Source of the DNA: Gemmatimonadota bacterium
GTDB lineage: Bacteria; Gemmatimonadota; Gemmatimonadetes; Longimicrobiales; Gaopeijiaceae
Direction of reading: 5' to 3'
Length of the DNA stretch: 64,000 bases
NCBI GenBank assembly: GCA_022826005.1
Contig: JAJDVT010000011.1
Location: 16,221-80,220, forward strand
Shown: positions 10,201 to 16,994 of the stretch, one piece after another
Layout of the letters: each line of letters opens with the position of its first letter
Position numbering within the stretch: the stretch's first letter is position 1
Position numbers and translations under genes: made by a program
The notes under the pieces: generated by a model
What the model was told of the DNA's origin: nothing
The model's database searches: none
What the model saw: the letters and a program-made list of their open reading frames with translations, nothing else

Positions 10201-11571
10201 CGCGGAACCCACGGGCCACCGCCGGCCGCCGTCATCCCCATCCACCGATGTGCCATCAGCCGATCCGGGCCCCTCCAACAGGATGTGAGCATTCGTTCCG
10301 GACCACCCGAAGCCGCTCACCCCCGCCCGTGGAGGTCGGCCTGAGCGGAGCGGCCACTCCATCCGGTTGCCCGCCACCCGCAGGGGAATCCCGTCCCAGT
10401 CGATCTGCGGGCTCGGGTTGTGGAAGTGCAGGTGCTTCGGGACCGTGCGCCGTTCAATCGACAGGATGGCCTTGATCATCCCTGCCACGCCCGCCGCCGC
10501 CTCAAGGTGCCCGATGTTCGTCTTCACGGAGCCGACCAGGATGGGGCGGTCCGCTGTGCGTCCCCTGCCATAGGCCGCCGCCGTCGCGCGCGCCTCGATG
10601 GGGTCCCCCACCTCCGTTCCGGTGCCGTGAGCCTCCACGTAGTCCACATCCGACGGCTGGAGCCCGGCCCGCCGGAGCGCGTCCTCGATACAGCGCTCCT
10701 GCGCGTCCTGGCTCGGCACCGTCAGCCCCGGGGTCGCGCCGTCCTGGTTCACCGCGGTGCTGCGGATGACGGCCCAGATCCGGTCGCCGTCGGCCACGGC
10801 CTCGCTGAGCCGCTTCAAGACCAGGATTCCGCAGCCTTCGCCCCGCACGTAGCCGTTTGCCCCGGCGTCGAAGGTTGCACACCGCCCATCCGGCGAGAGC
10901 ATCCCCGCGTTCGCGCGCATTTCGAACAGCTGGGCCGACAGGATCACATGCACGCCGCCCGCCAGCGCCAGATCCGCCTCCCCGCGCTGCAGCCCCGAAA
11001 CCGCCTGGTGAACGGCCACCAGAGATGAAGAGCAGGCGGTGTCGAGGGCCATCGCCGGCCCGTTCAGTCCCAATGCGAAGGCAACCCGCCCGATGGCCGT
11101 GTTGAAGGAAGTTCCCGTGACCGAGTACAGGCTTGCGGCCGGCTCGGTCGGCTCACCGGCGTCGAGGACGAGCGCCCGGTAGTCGTAGTTGCTGATGCCC
11201 GCGTATACTCCGGTGCGACTGCCCTTGAGCCGGTCCGGAGCGATGCCCGCGTCTTCGAGGGCCTGCCAGCTCGTCTCGAGCATCATGCGCTGCTGCGGAT
11301 CCAGACGCTGCGCCTCCACCGGGGAGATGCGGAAGAACGAGGCGTCGAACTCGTCGAGCCGGTCGAGGAAGCCCGCGAACCGGCAGGCCCGGTTGACCTT
11401 TTCGTCGGGGAAGAGCTGGCCCACGCGCCCGGCTCCGGACCCCAGGACACCCTCGGTCACGGCGTTCACGCCGCCTTCAAGCAGGCGCCAGAAGGACTCG
11501 ATGTCGTCCGCGCCGGGGAACCGGCACGCCATGCCGACGATTGCGATGGGTTCGAAGGCCGTCCTTGGCAT
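1207..11571 (-). CDS. Type I polyketide synthase, KS-AT-DH-cMT-ER-KR-ACP-KS-AT(degenerate)
   Basis: 3454 aa. KS1 DTACSSSLVAVH / EAHGTGT / KTNIGHLEAAAG; AT1 GHSLGE; DH HRVFDRVVAP and LDGCFQ; cMT LEVGAGIGSAT; ER HAGAGGVGLAAIQLAQ; KR TGGLGGIG; ACP LGMDSL; KS2 NCAASLVAVH / EAHGAGS / KTNIGHLESAAG; AT2 GHGLGE. RBS-like AGGGGAG upstream of the ATG. Confidence 0.97.
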   Translation of the reverse strand: MPRTAFEPIAIVGMACRFPGADDIESFWRLLEGGVNAVTEGVLGSGAGRVGQLFPDEKVNRACRFAGFLDRLDEFDASFFRISPVEAQRLDPQQRMMLETSWQALEDAGIAPDRLKGSRTGVYAGISNYDYRALVLDAGEPTEPAASLYSVTGTSFNTAIGRVAFALGLNGPAMALDTACSSSLVAVHQAVSGLQRGEADLALAGGVHVILSAQLFEMRANAGMLSPDGRCATFDAGANGYVRGEGCGILVLKRLSEAVADGDRIWAVIRSTAVNQDGATPGLTVPSQDAQERCIEDALRRAGLQPSDVDYVEAHGTGTEVGDPIEARATAAAYGRGRTADRPILVGSVKTNIGHLEAAAGVAGMIKAILSIERRTVPKHLHFHNPSPQIDWDGIPLRVAGNRMEWPLRSGRPPRAGVSGFGWSGTNAHILLEGPGSADGTSVDGDDGGRRWPVGSAWPVDISLAEDGTDGAALPAPREEELAARVTRILPLSGRSDEALRELAERYLGWVDEGVGKGPAGDGARDPLLADMAWTAGMGRSHFDHRAGVVFRDAASLREGLRKVAEADGGTPSRGAATVAFAYAGQASQWPGMGASLHASEPVVRAVLDRCDELLRQERDASLLDVMFGRPAAVGDLDDPQWKQPAIYALECALAALWSSLGIRPDVVLGHSLGEIAAAHTAGVFGLEDGLRLAAVRGELVGALPGEGAMGAVFAPAGHVAEALEEHNAASGGIGLCIAADNGAHQVISGPAAEVSALLERLEADGLRVARLRKSPAYHSAMIEPALDDLEEALSRLSYAPPKLPFVSNLDGRTVAAGEALDAAYWRRQMRAPVAFRACVETLAELGVNAVVEIGPHSVLGPMTTLAWPDSAGAPEAPVALSSLMRPGRKVTVTEAEDAFFAAVAGAYEAGLPLRFEGLFAGESRRRIALPGYPFRRDRHWIDAPRRRRSSADHPLLGSRHESASGEISFDTELYPSDPAWLGDHRVFDRVVAPGALFGAMAASACTVENSGPAVVGDFQMRSALVFPAESGDGDGSGEEGRRLQLLVDGAEEDGSRRVRILSRGAADDEWTLHAEGRVATDAGADLPPTGATPDLARLRSDLAPVDLPAYYRAKAEVGIDLGPSFRTLEALRAGPGEALAEVSLPDSADTGGLAFHPLVLDGCFQVMGAARDTFGSDEDVTYLPFGWEQLSVPERLPERLLCHVRMREAPDSAGAEPPEVLSADITLCDLDGSPIGTLNGYTVKRATRSALLPAAEGVEELLYEVVWRDRALPPGILAADFLPAPAAAAARSRPFSRYLAIEGVKVEDETGLQEDMERVSWCYALSALEALGWERRAGAAVDPEELRERLEVLPEHVHLLRRMLEILARSGVLQANAEGFVVAVGAEDPLPDDMPLDSEGFLTGVMQRFPHATNEIGLFRRCAGALPEVLRGNEDTLALLFGDAEPNAVDLYRRAPAWRAANGMLGEVVRTLVDELPAGRQLRVLEVGAGIGSATEYVLPELPAGGFSYAYTDISAGFFAEAETRFSTGDTSIDYRVLDIEKDPVDQGFEAHGYDLVIAANVLHATRHLDETLARCRALLAPSGLLVALENQRGRGWMDLIFGQLDGWWRFADRYRPNHALAGPAVWRRALADSGFVQSEVLGLDRQEVAGLPDRGVIVAQGPAEIDLPEGVWVLAGDRGGVAAEVAAQLAALNQRVVLAGVDPQAGLSAGESEAGIVAASVEMERRESWQSLLEGLPADVPLAGVVHLVAQDGHGPEATTANIAADAKRGAASALALVQGIADADVEPEKGLWFVTRGAQVLERERTGRLAGAALWGFGRVVAREAPELQPRMLDLDPEAAGAPEALTDELLFPDSENHIAYRQGHRQVARLVRTGDGVPRLALPEEADWVLAPDEGGAIETLRVHSLPPRTLEPNEVRAAVEACGLNFLDVFRAMGLVEEEGMLGEEFCGRIVEVGSDVTSVAVGDRVAGFAFGTFGPEVVTREELVALAPAGVSATALATIPSVFVTCVLSYELAGLKAGDRVLVHAGAGGVGLAAIQLAQAAGAEVFATASARKRDYLRSHGVEHVYDSRSTRFGQEILDSTGGAGVDVVLNSLTGEGFIEASLSCLAQGGRFVELARRDILTEGEMAALRPDVAYAILDLYTLKEQDPAGPGAALTDVLARVATGGLAPLRHTIWPMAETSAAMAYMRAARHIGKIVLTTPPIAAGRLRRDGTYLVTGGLGGIGLALAEWLAERGAGSVVLNGRRAPDQAAEKAIESLRARGFRIEVEIADVTDTAALDAMLDRMDGSLPPLAGVIHSVGVLSDAALGNQSWDSFETVLWPKMLGAWHLHRATAEHDLDMFVLFSSVAGVLGNPGQANHAAANAFLDQLAVHRRALGLPGQAIAWGAWSGIGEAEEQRARIAGRREVSGTGWFSPEQGFMALDRLLREDGATSVVLAVDWPVFGDTLGNRHPLFDDLVSADQDPADESAESTDDVLAALRSAPPAAREELLVSFLQREIQAVLRLPAAPAPAVGFFDLGMDSLVAVELRNRLNRVFAGEYTAPNTIVFDYPDIASLAGHLTIALAEEDDASVDEPQPAATESQPTVRQDEDGIAIVGMACRFPGAPDLDAFWSLLETGEDAVTDGRPGSGPWHGVSGDPADEDPVSRRGGFVEGIDRFDAHFFGMTPIGARTMDPQQRLLLETTWQALEDAGMDPEGLRGSSTGVYAGIAASEYRDLMMDGLDGINYLGTAGSMALGGVAFKLGLMGPTMPVVLNCAASLVAVHHAVGALRQGEVDLALVGGVNAIFSPGLTREMAGLRMLSPEGRCKTFDASADGFVRSEGCGMLVLKRLGEAEADGDRIWGVVRGSAVNQNGATAGPTVPNGRAQQRVIEEALDRGGVLPGQVDFLEAHGAGSALGDPIEVQAAAAVYGRGREQDQPLLIGSVKTNIGHLESAAGVAALIKVILAMKRGLIPKQLHFRNPTPHLDWDGLPVQVTADSVDWPRRPGQPPRAGVSAFGISGTNAHVVLEGYGPPADDSTAADGGGSAPAPVLQAPGSARTVVIPLMDPVADLQPAAGDFQPRTARILPLSGKSEAAMRELAERYLGWLDRQAGILATPGAPADSLLADMAWTVGVGRGHFGHRAGVAFHDANSLLAGLRAVAEGDRPGSARAARDSGTAPKVAFVYAGVGGERTEMAERLYETEPVVRAVLDRCDAVLNDERGNGNISLLDAIFGRAAAASALRDPAWAQPAIFAIECALTAMWSGVGVRPSVVAGHGLGELAAAWCAGVFELEDGLRLAAARGMLAAAGNAAGTGAPRNGDHGPADDALDAFGAACAEIPASPPSVRMLSQVTGRLLPPDRMLDGSYWREQARQPESRPRHPRALADLGVDLVLEIGPQAALGPVPLRDWPEAARHGDIGFAEAVASAYEAGLPVSFAGLFAGEERRRISLPGYPFQRRRHWFDAAP

Positions 11572-11594
11572 CAGTGCGACTCCCCTGGGAGTTT

Positions 11595-11644
11595 TGACAG
11601 ATTCCGTGACAGATTCATAGCACTATCTGTCAAGGAATCTGTCA
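11595..11644. promoter_or_regulatory. Concentric double inverted repeat upstream of the PKS gene (candidate operator)
   Basis: TGACAGATTCC-G-TGACAGAT-(10)-ATCTGTCA-A-GGAATCTGTCA; outer arms 11/11 bp, inner arms 8/8 bp, same centre of symmetry; begins 24 bp upstream of the PKS ATG and also upstream of the divergent permease. Confidence 0.75.
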
Positions 11645-11766
11645 TATTGGGCTTTTGCTGGATGGAACCAATATAGTAGACACTCTCCGGGCGTTCCCAA
11701 GGCGCGTTGTTCATTGGGCGTACGCGTCCACCACGGCTCCGACGAGCCCCCGAGCGGACACATGAC

Positions 11767-13530
11767 ATGCTCTACCTGATCGCCGCCCTCGCGGCGCTGG
11801 CCATCGGGCCCCTCATGGGAGCGCGCGCGGGGCCGGCCCGCGAAGCCGAAGATGGACGGCGGAGTACGCTCGCCTCCGTCCTCGAGGGCCTGGTGATGGC
11901 GGCCGTGCCGGGGCTGATCTTCCTGGAATTCGTGCCGTCCGCGGTCGGGGAAGGGGAGTGGGGCGTCCTTCTTGTGCTCCTGGTGGGATTCGCGTTGCCC
12001 GTGCTCGCCGAGCGGTCCTCGCGCAGGGGGGGAAAGCCGGTCCACCGCTGGGCGCTGATCGCCGGCCTCTCCGGGTTCCTCGTCCACGCCGCGCTCGACG
12101 GGGCCGCACTGTCCACCCTGCCGGCGGGCAGCCCGGCTTCGCTTCCCCTGGCCGTCATCCTGCACCGCCTTCCGGTGGGGGTCGCTGTGTGGTGGCTCGC
12201 GGCCCGGGAGATCAACCGCCCGGCGGGCGTCGTGGCGCTGGCCGCGCTGATGCTCGCGACGGTGGCAGGGTATCTCCTCGGTGCCGCCGCCGACGGGGCC
12301 CTGCTGGACGCGGCCATCCTCGACTCCGGAGCGCTGCGGCTCTACCAGGCCGCGGTAGGGGGATCGCTGGTGCACGTCGTCATCCACCAGAACGGTGCAC
12401 GCGCGACCGCCCGCGACCGCCGCGGCGAGGGCTGGGGCGCGATCATCGCCCTGGCGGTCCTTCTGGCCGTCGCCGTGGCCGGCATGGACGCGAGTCCGCA
12501 CGGTCCCGCGAACTTCCTTTCGCGACTCCACGTGCTCTCCGCGGAGAGCGCCCCGGCCCTTCTTGCGGCGTACCTCTGCGCGGGGCTCCTCAGCGCCTTT
12601 CTGCCGCAGCGGTCGGTTCGCTGGATGGCCCGCGGCAGCTCGGTCTCCCAGGCCGGGCGGGGCATGCTGATCGGCCTGCCGTTCCCGGTGTGCTCCTGCG
12701 GCGTCGTGCCGCTGTACAGGAGCCTGGTGCGGCGCGGCGCACCCCCGGCCGCCGCGATGGCGTTCCTGGTCGCCACCCCCGAACTGGGCATCGACGCGAT
12801 CCTCCTCTCGCTTCCGCTGCTGGGGCCGCAGGTCACGGTGCTGCGCCTGGCCACGGCTGCCCTGGCGGCGCTCCTGGTGGGCTGGTGGGTGGGCGGCAGG
12901 CTGAAGACGGCGGACCCGGAGCCCGAGCCCGCGACCGCATCGGGTGACCAGCCGGGCACTCTGACCCGCCTGGGCACCGCGCTGCGCACGGGAACCGGCG
13001 AGGTCGTCGACCACACCGCGCCGTGGATCGTCCTCGGATTGGGCGTCGCGGCCCTCGTCACCCCCGTCCTGGAGAGCGGCTGGCTGGCCGGTCTGCCGCC
13101 GGTGGCGGACGTATTCCTCTTCGCCCTGCTGGGCTTCCCGACCTACGTCTGCGCCGCCTCGGCCACCCCGCTGGTCGCGGCCTTCCTCGCCACCGGCCTG
13201 TCGCCAGGTGCCGGCATCGCCTTCCTCATCACCGGACCGGCCACCAACATCTCCACCCTCGGGCTCGTCAGCAGCCTGCACGGCCGCCGCGCGGCCATCG
13301 CGTTCGCTTCGGTGATGGTTGCGTTCGCGGTCACGTCGGGCGTCGCGGTCAACGCCGCCTTCGGAGCGCTGCAGGTCCCCTCGCTCGCCGCGCTGATGGA
13401 AGAGACGCCCAGCGCCCTGCAGCAGATCAGCCTCGTCCTTCTCGCCGCACTCTTCGTCCGTTCGATCGTGCGGCGAGGGCTCAGGAAGTTTGTGGGCGAG
13501 CTGCGGGAAGGGCTGGGGTGGGCCCACTGA
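11767..13530 (+). CDS. Permease with ZIP-like N-terminal half and ArsP_1/DUF318-type C-terminal half
   Basis: Preferred start MLYLIAALAALAIGPLMG at 11767 (track starts at 11707). N-half ...HAALDGAAL...VILHRLPVGVAVW; C-half PFPVCSCGVVPLYRSLVRRG...ATPELG...GFPTYVCAASATPL...TGPATNISTL. Confidence 0.8.
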   Translation: MLYLIAALAALAIGPLMGARAGPAREAEDGRRSTLASVLEGLVMAAVPGLIFLEFVPSAVGEGEWGVLLVLLVGFALPVLAERSSRRGGKPVHRWALIAGLSGFLVHAALDGAALSTLPAGSPASLPLAVILHRLPVGVAVWWLAAREINRPAGVVALAALMLATVAGYLLGAAADGALLDAAILDSGALRLYQAAVGGSLVHVVIHQNGARATARDRRGEGWGAIIALAVLLAVAVAGMDASPHGPANFLSRLHVLSAESAPALLAAYLCAGLLSAFLPQRSVRWMARGSSVSQAGRGMLIGLPFPVCSCGVVPLYRSLVRRGAPPAAAMAFLVATPELGIDAILLSLPLLGPQVTVLRLATAALAALLVGWWVGGRLKTADPEPEPATASGDQPGTLTRLGTALRTGTGEVVDHTAPWIVLGLGVAALVTPVLESGWLAGLPPVADVFLFALLGFPTYVCAASATPLVAAFLATGLSPGAGIAFLITGPATNISTLGLVSSLHGRRAAIAFASVMVAFAVTSGVAVNAAFGALQVPSLAALMEETPSALQQISLVLLAALFVRSIVRRGLRKFVGELREGLGWAH

Positions 13531-13687
13531 TGCTCTGGACCGCTCTGATGGCCGGCCTCCTCACCCACCGCCGCGAAGGGTGGCGCGGAAGCCGCCACCT
13601 GGCTCCAGCCGCGGCTTCGGGTGTTCCCGTTTTCCGTCTGGTTTGCCGTTCGGACCTCCTGTAGCATGCGAACCACAACACACCGCT

Positions 13688-14920
13688 TCAGCGCAGGGGC
13701 GCCCTCACCACGTACGGCACATCCATTTCGTCCACGACCCAGGTGTAGATGTTGCCGTGCTGGACCCAGAAACGGCTGTAGGGTGCGGGGGTGAAGGCGA
13801 AGCGGACGGAGCCCAGATAGTCCCCTTCCTCACTGTAGGTGTCGTAGAACGCGGGAGCGTCCTCCGGGGTGACCCTTTGCACCCAGAGCCGGCCTTCGTC
13901 GTCCACGAACATGCGTGCGAGAATGGGCTTGACGTCCGGCATGAGCGCCGCGACCTCTTCGGCCGCGCTGCGCGCCTCGGGGCTGTCCTCGACAATCTCC
14001 TCGACGAAGGCCGCGCGGTCTTCGTCCGTCAGCGGCAGCACGGGCACTCCGGCCTCGATGACGACCAGCGTGTCCCCGCCCTCGCCGGTTCGCGCGATGC
14101 GGTACGCCACGTTGTTCGCGCGCCAGAATCCGCCGGACGGGTTGACAACGATCATCTCGAATGCCGAGAAGCTCGGCGCCAGGAGCTGCCAGAGCCCGTT
14201 CGAGTCCTGGTAGTAGTATGATTGAAGGCTGCTTTCGCCCAGGAAGACCGAGTCGACAGCCTCGCTGGACAGGTCGTAGGACTTGTAGTAGCCACGCGAT
14301 GTCCTTGAACTCAGGCCGGGTGGGGGCGGGTAGCGCCGTTCTTCGTCCGAATGGGCGGTGAGCGACCAGTAACGCCCCCGATTGTCGAACGGCCCCGTCC
14401 AGACGAAACCGTAGCCCAGTACCGGCGCATTGAACCGGCGCACCTCCTCTCCGGCCGGGTTCACCCCGATGATCCTCCACTTGCCATGATCGTTGATCCA
14501 CAGCAGCGTGTCGCCCGAGAGGACGAGCCCATTGGCCGCGGTGATCTCGCCAGGACCCTCGCCCCGCCGGACGATCGTCCGCAGGTACCGGCCATCGGAG
14601 TCAAAGACGCGAACCTCCGTAGCCTGGAAGTCCAGCACGTAGATGGTCCCGTCGCTGCTGGCCTGGATGCCCCGGATGTCCCCGAAGATGAGGTTGGGGT
14701 CGTCCCCTTCGAGGCTTCCGAACCTCAGGTCGACATGTGCTTCGGTGACTTCGGGGCCGATGGCGTCAATGGCGGGGAGGTCGGGATACCGCACGAGGAG
14801 CGCGCCGTTCGGCAGGGTCTCACGCAGAGCGGGCGGCTCGGCGGATTCCGTGACGCATGACGAAACCGCGGCGGCGAGGATGATGGCGGGCAGTACGCGT
14901 GATGTGGGGTGATTCCGCAT
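13688..14920 (-). CDS. 6-bladed beta-propeller lipoprotein
   Basis: Lipobox-like signal (AAAVSSC), repeated GTIYVLDFQATEVRVFDSDGRYLRTIVRRGEGPGEI; signature GxGPGE. Confidence 0.85.
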   Translation of the reverse strand: MRNHPTSRVLPAIILAAAVSSCVTESAEPPALRETLPNGALLVRYPDLPAIDAIGPEVTEAHVDLRFGSLEGDDPNLIFGDIRGIQASSDGTIYVLDFQATEVRVFDSDGRYLRTIVRRGEGPGEITAANGLVLSGDTLLWINDHGKWRIIGVNPAGEEVRRFNAPVLGYGFVWTGPFDNRGRYWSLTAHSDEERRYPPPPGLSSRTSRGYYKSYDLSSEAVDSVFLGESSLQSYYYQDSNGLWQLLAPSFSAFEMIVVNPSGGFWRANNVAYRIARTGEGGDTLVVIEAGVPVLPLTDEDRAAFVEEIVEDSPEARSAAEEVAALMPDVKPILARMFVDDEGRLWVQRVTPEDAPAFYDTYSEEGDYLGSVRFAFTPAPYSRFWVQHGNIYTWVVDEMDVPYVVRAPLR

Positions 14921-14939
14921 GACTCGTGGAGGGTTGGAG

Positions 14940-15230
14940 CTACGACATCTGACGCCGCCTGGTGAGATCGAACGTTGGCTGAGGCCGCCTGGTGAGATCC
15001 AGCGTAGGCTGAGGCCGCCTGGTGAGATTGAACCCGGGATTGAGCCCTGATATCAGCTGCCTGGCGGGATCGAACGTCGATGCCTCGTCGTCCAGCAGCG
15101 CCAGCGTCAGTCCCGCCAACCACGCAAAGCGGCGGGGAAAACCCACTCGCTCACAGAGCTTGTCCAGCGAGAGGGCTACGGCTGCCAGGAGGCACGCAAC
15201 GCCGGCTGCGTAGGCCATCCACGTCACCAC
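14940..15230 (-). pseudogene. M56/BlaR1-like N-terminal fragment with C-terminal 10-aa repeats
   Basis: MVTWMAYAAGVACLLAAVALSLDKLCERVGFPRRFAWLAGLTLALL resembles an M56 N-terminal TM segment; no HExxH domain follows; ends in FDPARQL..FNLTRRPQPTLDLTRRPQPTFDLTRRRQMS. Confidence 0.5.
14951..15040. repeat. 30-bp tandem repeat, 3 copies plus a degenerate fourth near 15053-15082
   Basis: gacgccgcctggtgagatcgaacgttggct / gaggccgcctggtgagatccagcgtaggct / gaggccgcctggtgagattgaacccgggat. Confidence 0.9.
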
Positions 15231-15424
15231 TTGTTCTTCTCCCCGGGTTGTCCGTTGCTCGGTCGAGCCCGCGTCGCGGGTGCTGCTGCGGCGACACTAC
15301 GATTCATTCACGAACATCTTCGTAATAAATAGTACGGTGTCCGGCAAGGCATGTCAACGAGATTCTTCGTGGCAACCGTGAGGCGGGCGGACATGCGAGC
15401 GCGCGCGCCGCTGACAACTCCCCT

Positions 15425-15550
15425 GCCTCAGGAGACGCGCTGGACCTCCCTGGCCCGTGCGATGAACTCGTCCGCCGTCTCGCACTCGATGACACCGGTG
15501 GCGACTGCGGCGATGCGATCCGCGTCCCCAGCGTCCTGGCGCGTTCCGTC
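15425..15550 (-). pseudogene. C-terminal remnant of an Rpn/transposase_31-type protein
   Basis: Reverse translation QDAGDADRIAAVATGVIECETADEFIARAREVQRVS* matches the C-terminus of the 31.5-32.5 kb Rpn-like gene (ESIAAIADAVIECETAEEFLRRVRDV*). Confidence 0.6.
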
Positions 15551-15802
15551 TTGCGACTGTCGGTTCAAACGGGACTTCGTCTTGCGACCGTTGCGCATGG
15601 CGGAGATGGTCGTCGCCGGTGGGCGGTCTCACCCTCACAACCGACCCGCTGGAACTCCGACTCCGTCGGGGGCGAAAAGAGCGTGCGCGCGGTGATCACG
15701 CCGCTGCAGGGTGGCGGGTGGAAGTCCGAATGGCGCCATCCAGGCCCTACCTCTTCGAGCGGCTTCCGGACTGGTGCTTTCTGGCGGCGGCCATGCAGTC
15801 GC

Positions 15803-16879
15803 TCATCCCACCGATGGCAACATCCCCGCGCACGGCTCCCCACTGACCCGCCGCAGCGGGTGCATCGAGGCCTTGTTGGCGCTCCCCATGAACAGGTGGG
15901 GTCTCCCGTCTTCCGTCTCTCCCTGGTCCTGCTGGAATACCAGGACGCTGTCGCCTCTCACCCGAACGGGAATCCGGGCCATGTCGGTCCGCATATCCTT
16001 TTGCACGATCGCGTAGCATCCGGTTTCCGGGTCGATGATCGCGCCGCCGGTACGGAAGTCGCCGCTGAACAGCACGAGGTGGCCCCGGTCGTCGACGGAC
16101 GGATGCGACTTGTGCGACCATGGCGGGCACGGTCTCCCGCTGATCTGGCAACCCCACTCCTCGGTGAACTCGGTCGGAACAGCCACCCGTCCCGTCTTGC
16201 CGCTCAGGTCGTAGACGAACACGGAATCGGGGCCTTCCTCGTAGGCCTGTACGACGAAGGCCCGGTCCTCGGTACAGACGATCCGTGCCGCGCTATTCAA
16301 CGAAAGGCCGGTGAGCACCGCCTGATTGCGGGCGCGGGCATCTTCCTCGGAAACGATCTCGTCGACCGACGTGCCCAAAATCGCATTCGGTCCAATGGCC
16401 TCGGTCTCGTGCCGCAGCACACCGTTCGGGACCGGTACCGCGGGCTTGCCGCCCAGATCGCAAACCCTCTGTGCCGTGGGTGCCTGCGGGGTCCACGAGC
16501 CCACCGGATTGTGGTTGGAATCGAACATGAGGACTCGCTGGAATCCGGCAACGTACAGACCTCCATCGCCGGCAAGTGACATCCAGGTTGTGCCCAGGGG
16601 CGGGATTTCCAGCGGGCCCTCGCCACGTGGCGTCGAGATCGTTCGCACCCATTCACCCGTCTCGAGCGAGAAGACCATGATCCCGTCGGGCTCCTCGTTG
16701 TCGTGGACGTAGAGGAGGTTGCGGTCCCAGTCAGCTGCCAGGTTGTGGTACTTCATGGCCCGCCACTCGTCGTGGATGATGGTTCGGCCGACCGAGTAGT
16801 CGATCTCCAGGATCTGCTGGGCGCCGGCGTCGGGAGCCGCGACGAGGCCGGCGATCATGAGGAAGGTCAGTGCGCGCAA
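15803..16879 (-). CDS. 6-bladed beta-propeller protein
   Basis: Signal peptide; LLYVHDNEEPDGIMVFSLETGEWVRTISTPRGEGPLEIPPLG; YVAGFQRVLMFDSN. Confidence 0.8.
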   Translation of the reverse strand: MRALTFLMIAGLVAAPDAGAQQILEIDYSVGRTIIHDEWRAMKYHNLAADWDRNLLYVHDNEEPDGIMVFSLETGEWVRTISTPRGEGPLEIPPLGTTWMSLAGDGGLYVAGFQRVLMFDSNHNPVGSWTPQAPTAQRVCDLGGKPAVPVPNGVLRHETEAIGPNAILGTSVDEIVSEEDARARNQAVLTGLSLNSAARIVCTEDRAFVVQAYEEGPDSVFVYDLSGKTGRVAVPTEFTEEWGCQISGRPCPPWSHKSHPSVDDRGHLVLFSGDFRTGGAIIDPETGCYAIVQKDMRTDMARIPVRVRGDSVLVFQQDQGETEDGRPHLFMGSANKASMHPLRRVSGEPCAGMLPSVG

Positions 16880-16994
16880 CGGTTTGCTCCTGCGTTCAGG
16901 TGGTGTTGCGACTGGGACGGGCAGAAAGTCACACGTTGACTGGATGCATCAGCGATTCCGGGGGTTGCCAGACTGCAGAGGCTCAACCCAACCC

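Noticed and set aside
11571-11768. 65-aa ORF upstream of the PKS
   Set aside because: Covers the promoter/palindrome region and its repeated TDSLTDS residues come from the palindrome half-sites.
11623-13527. 634-aa minus-strand ORF opposite the permease
   Set aside because: Antisense to a conserved membrane protein; composition is not protein-like.
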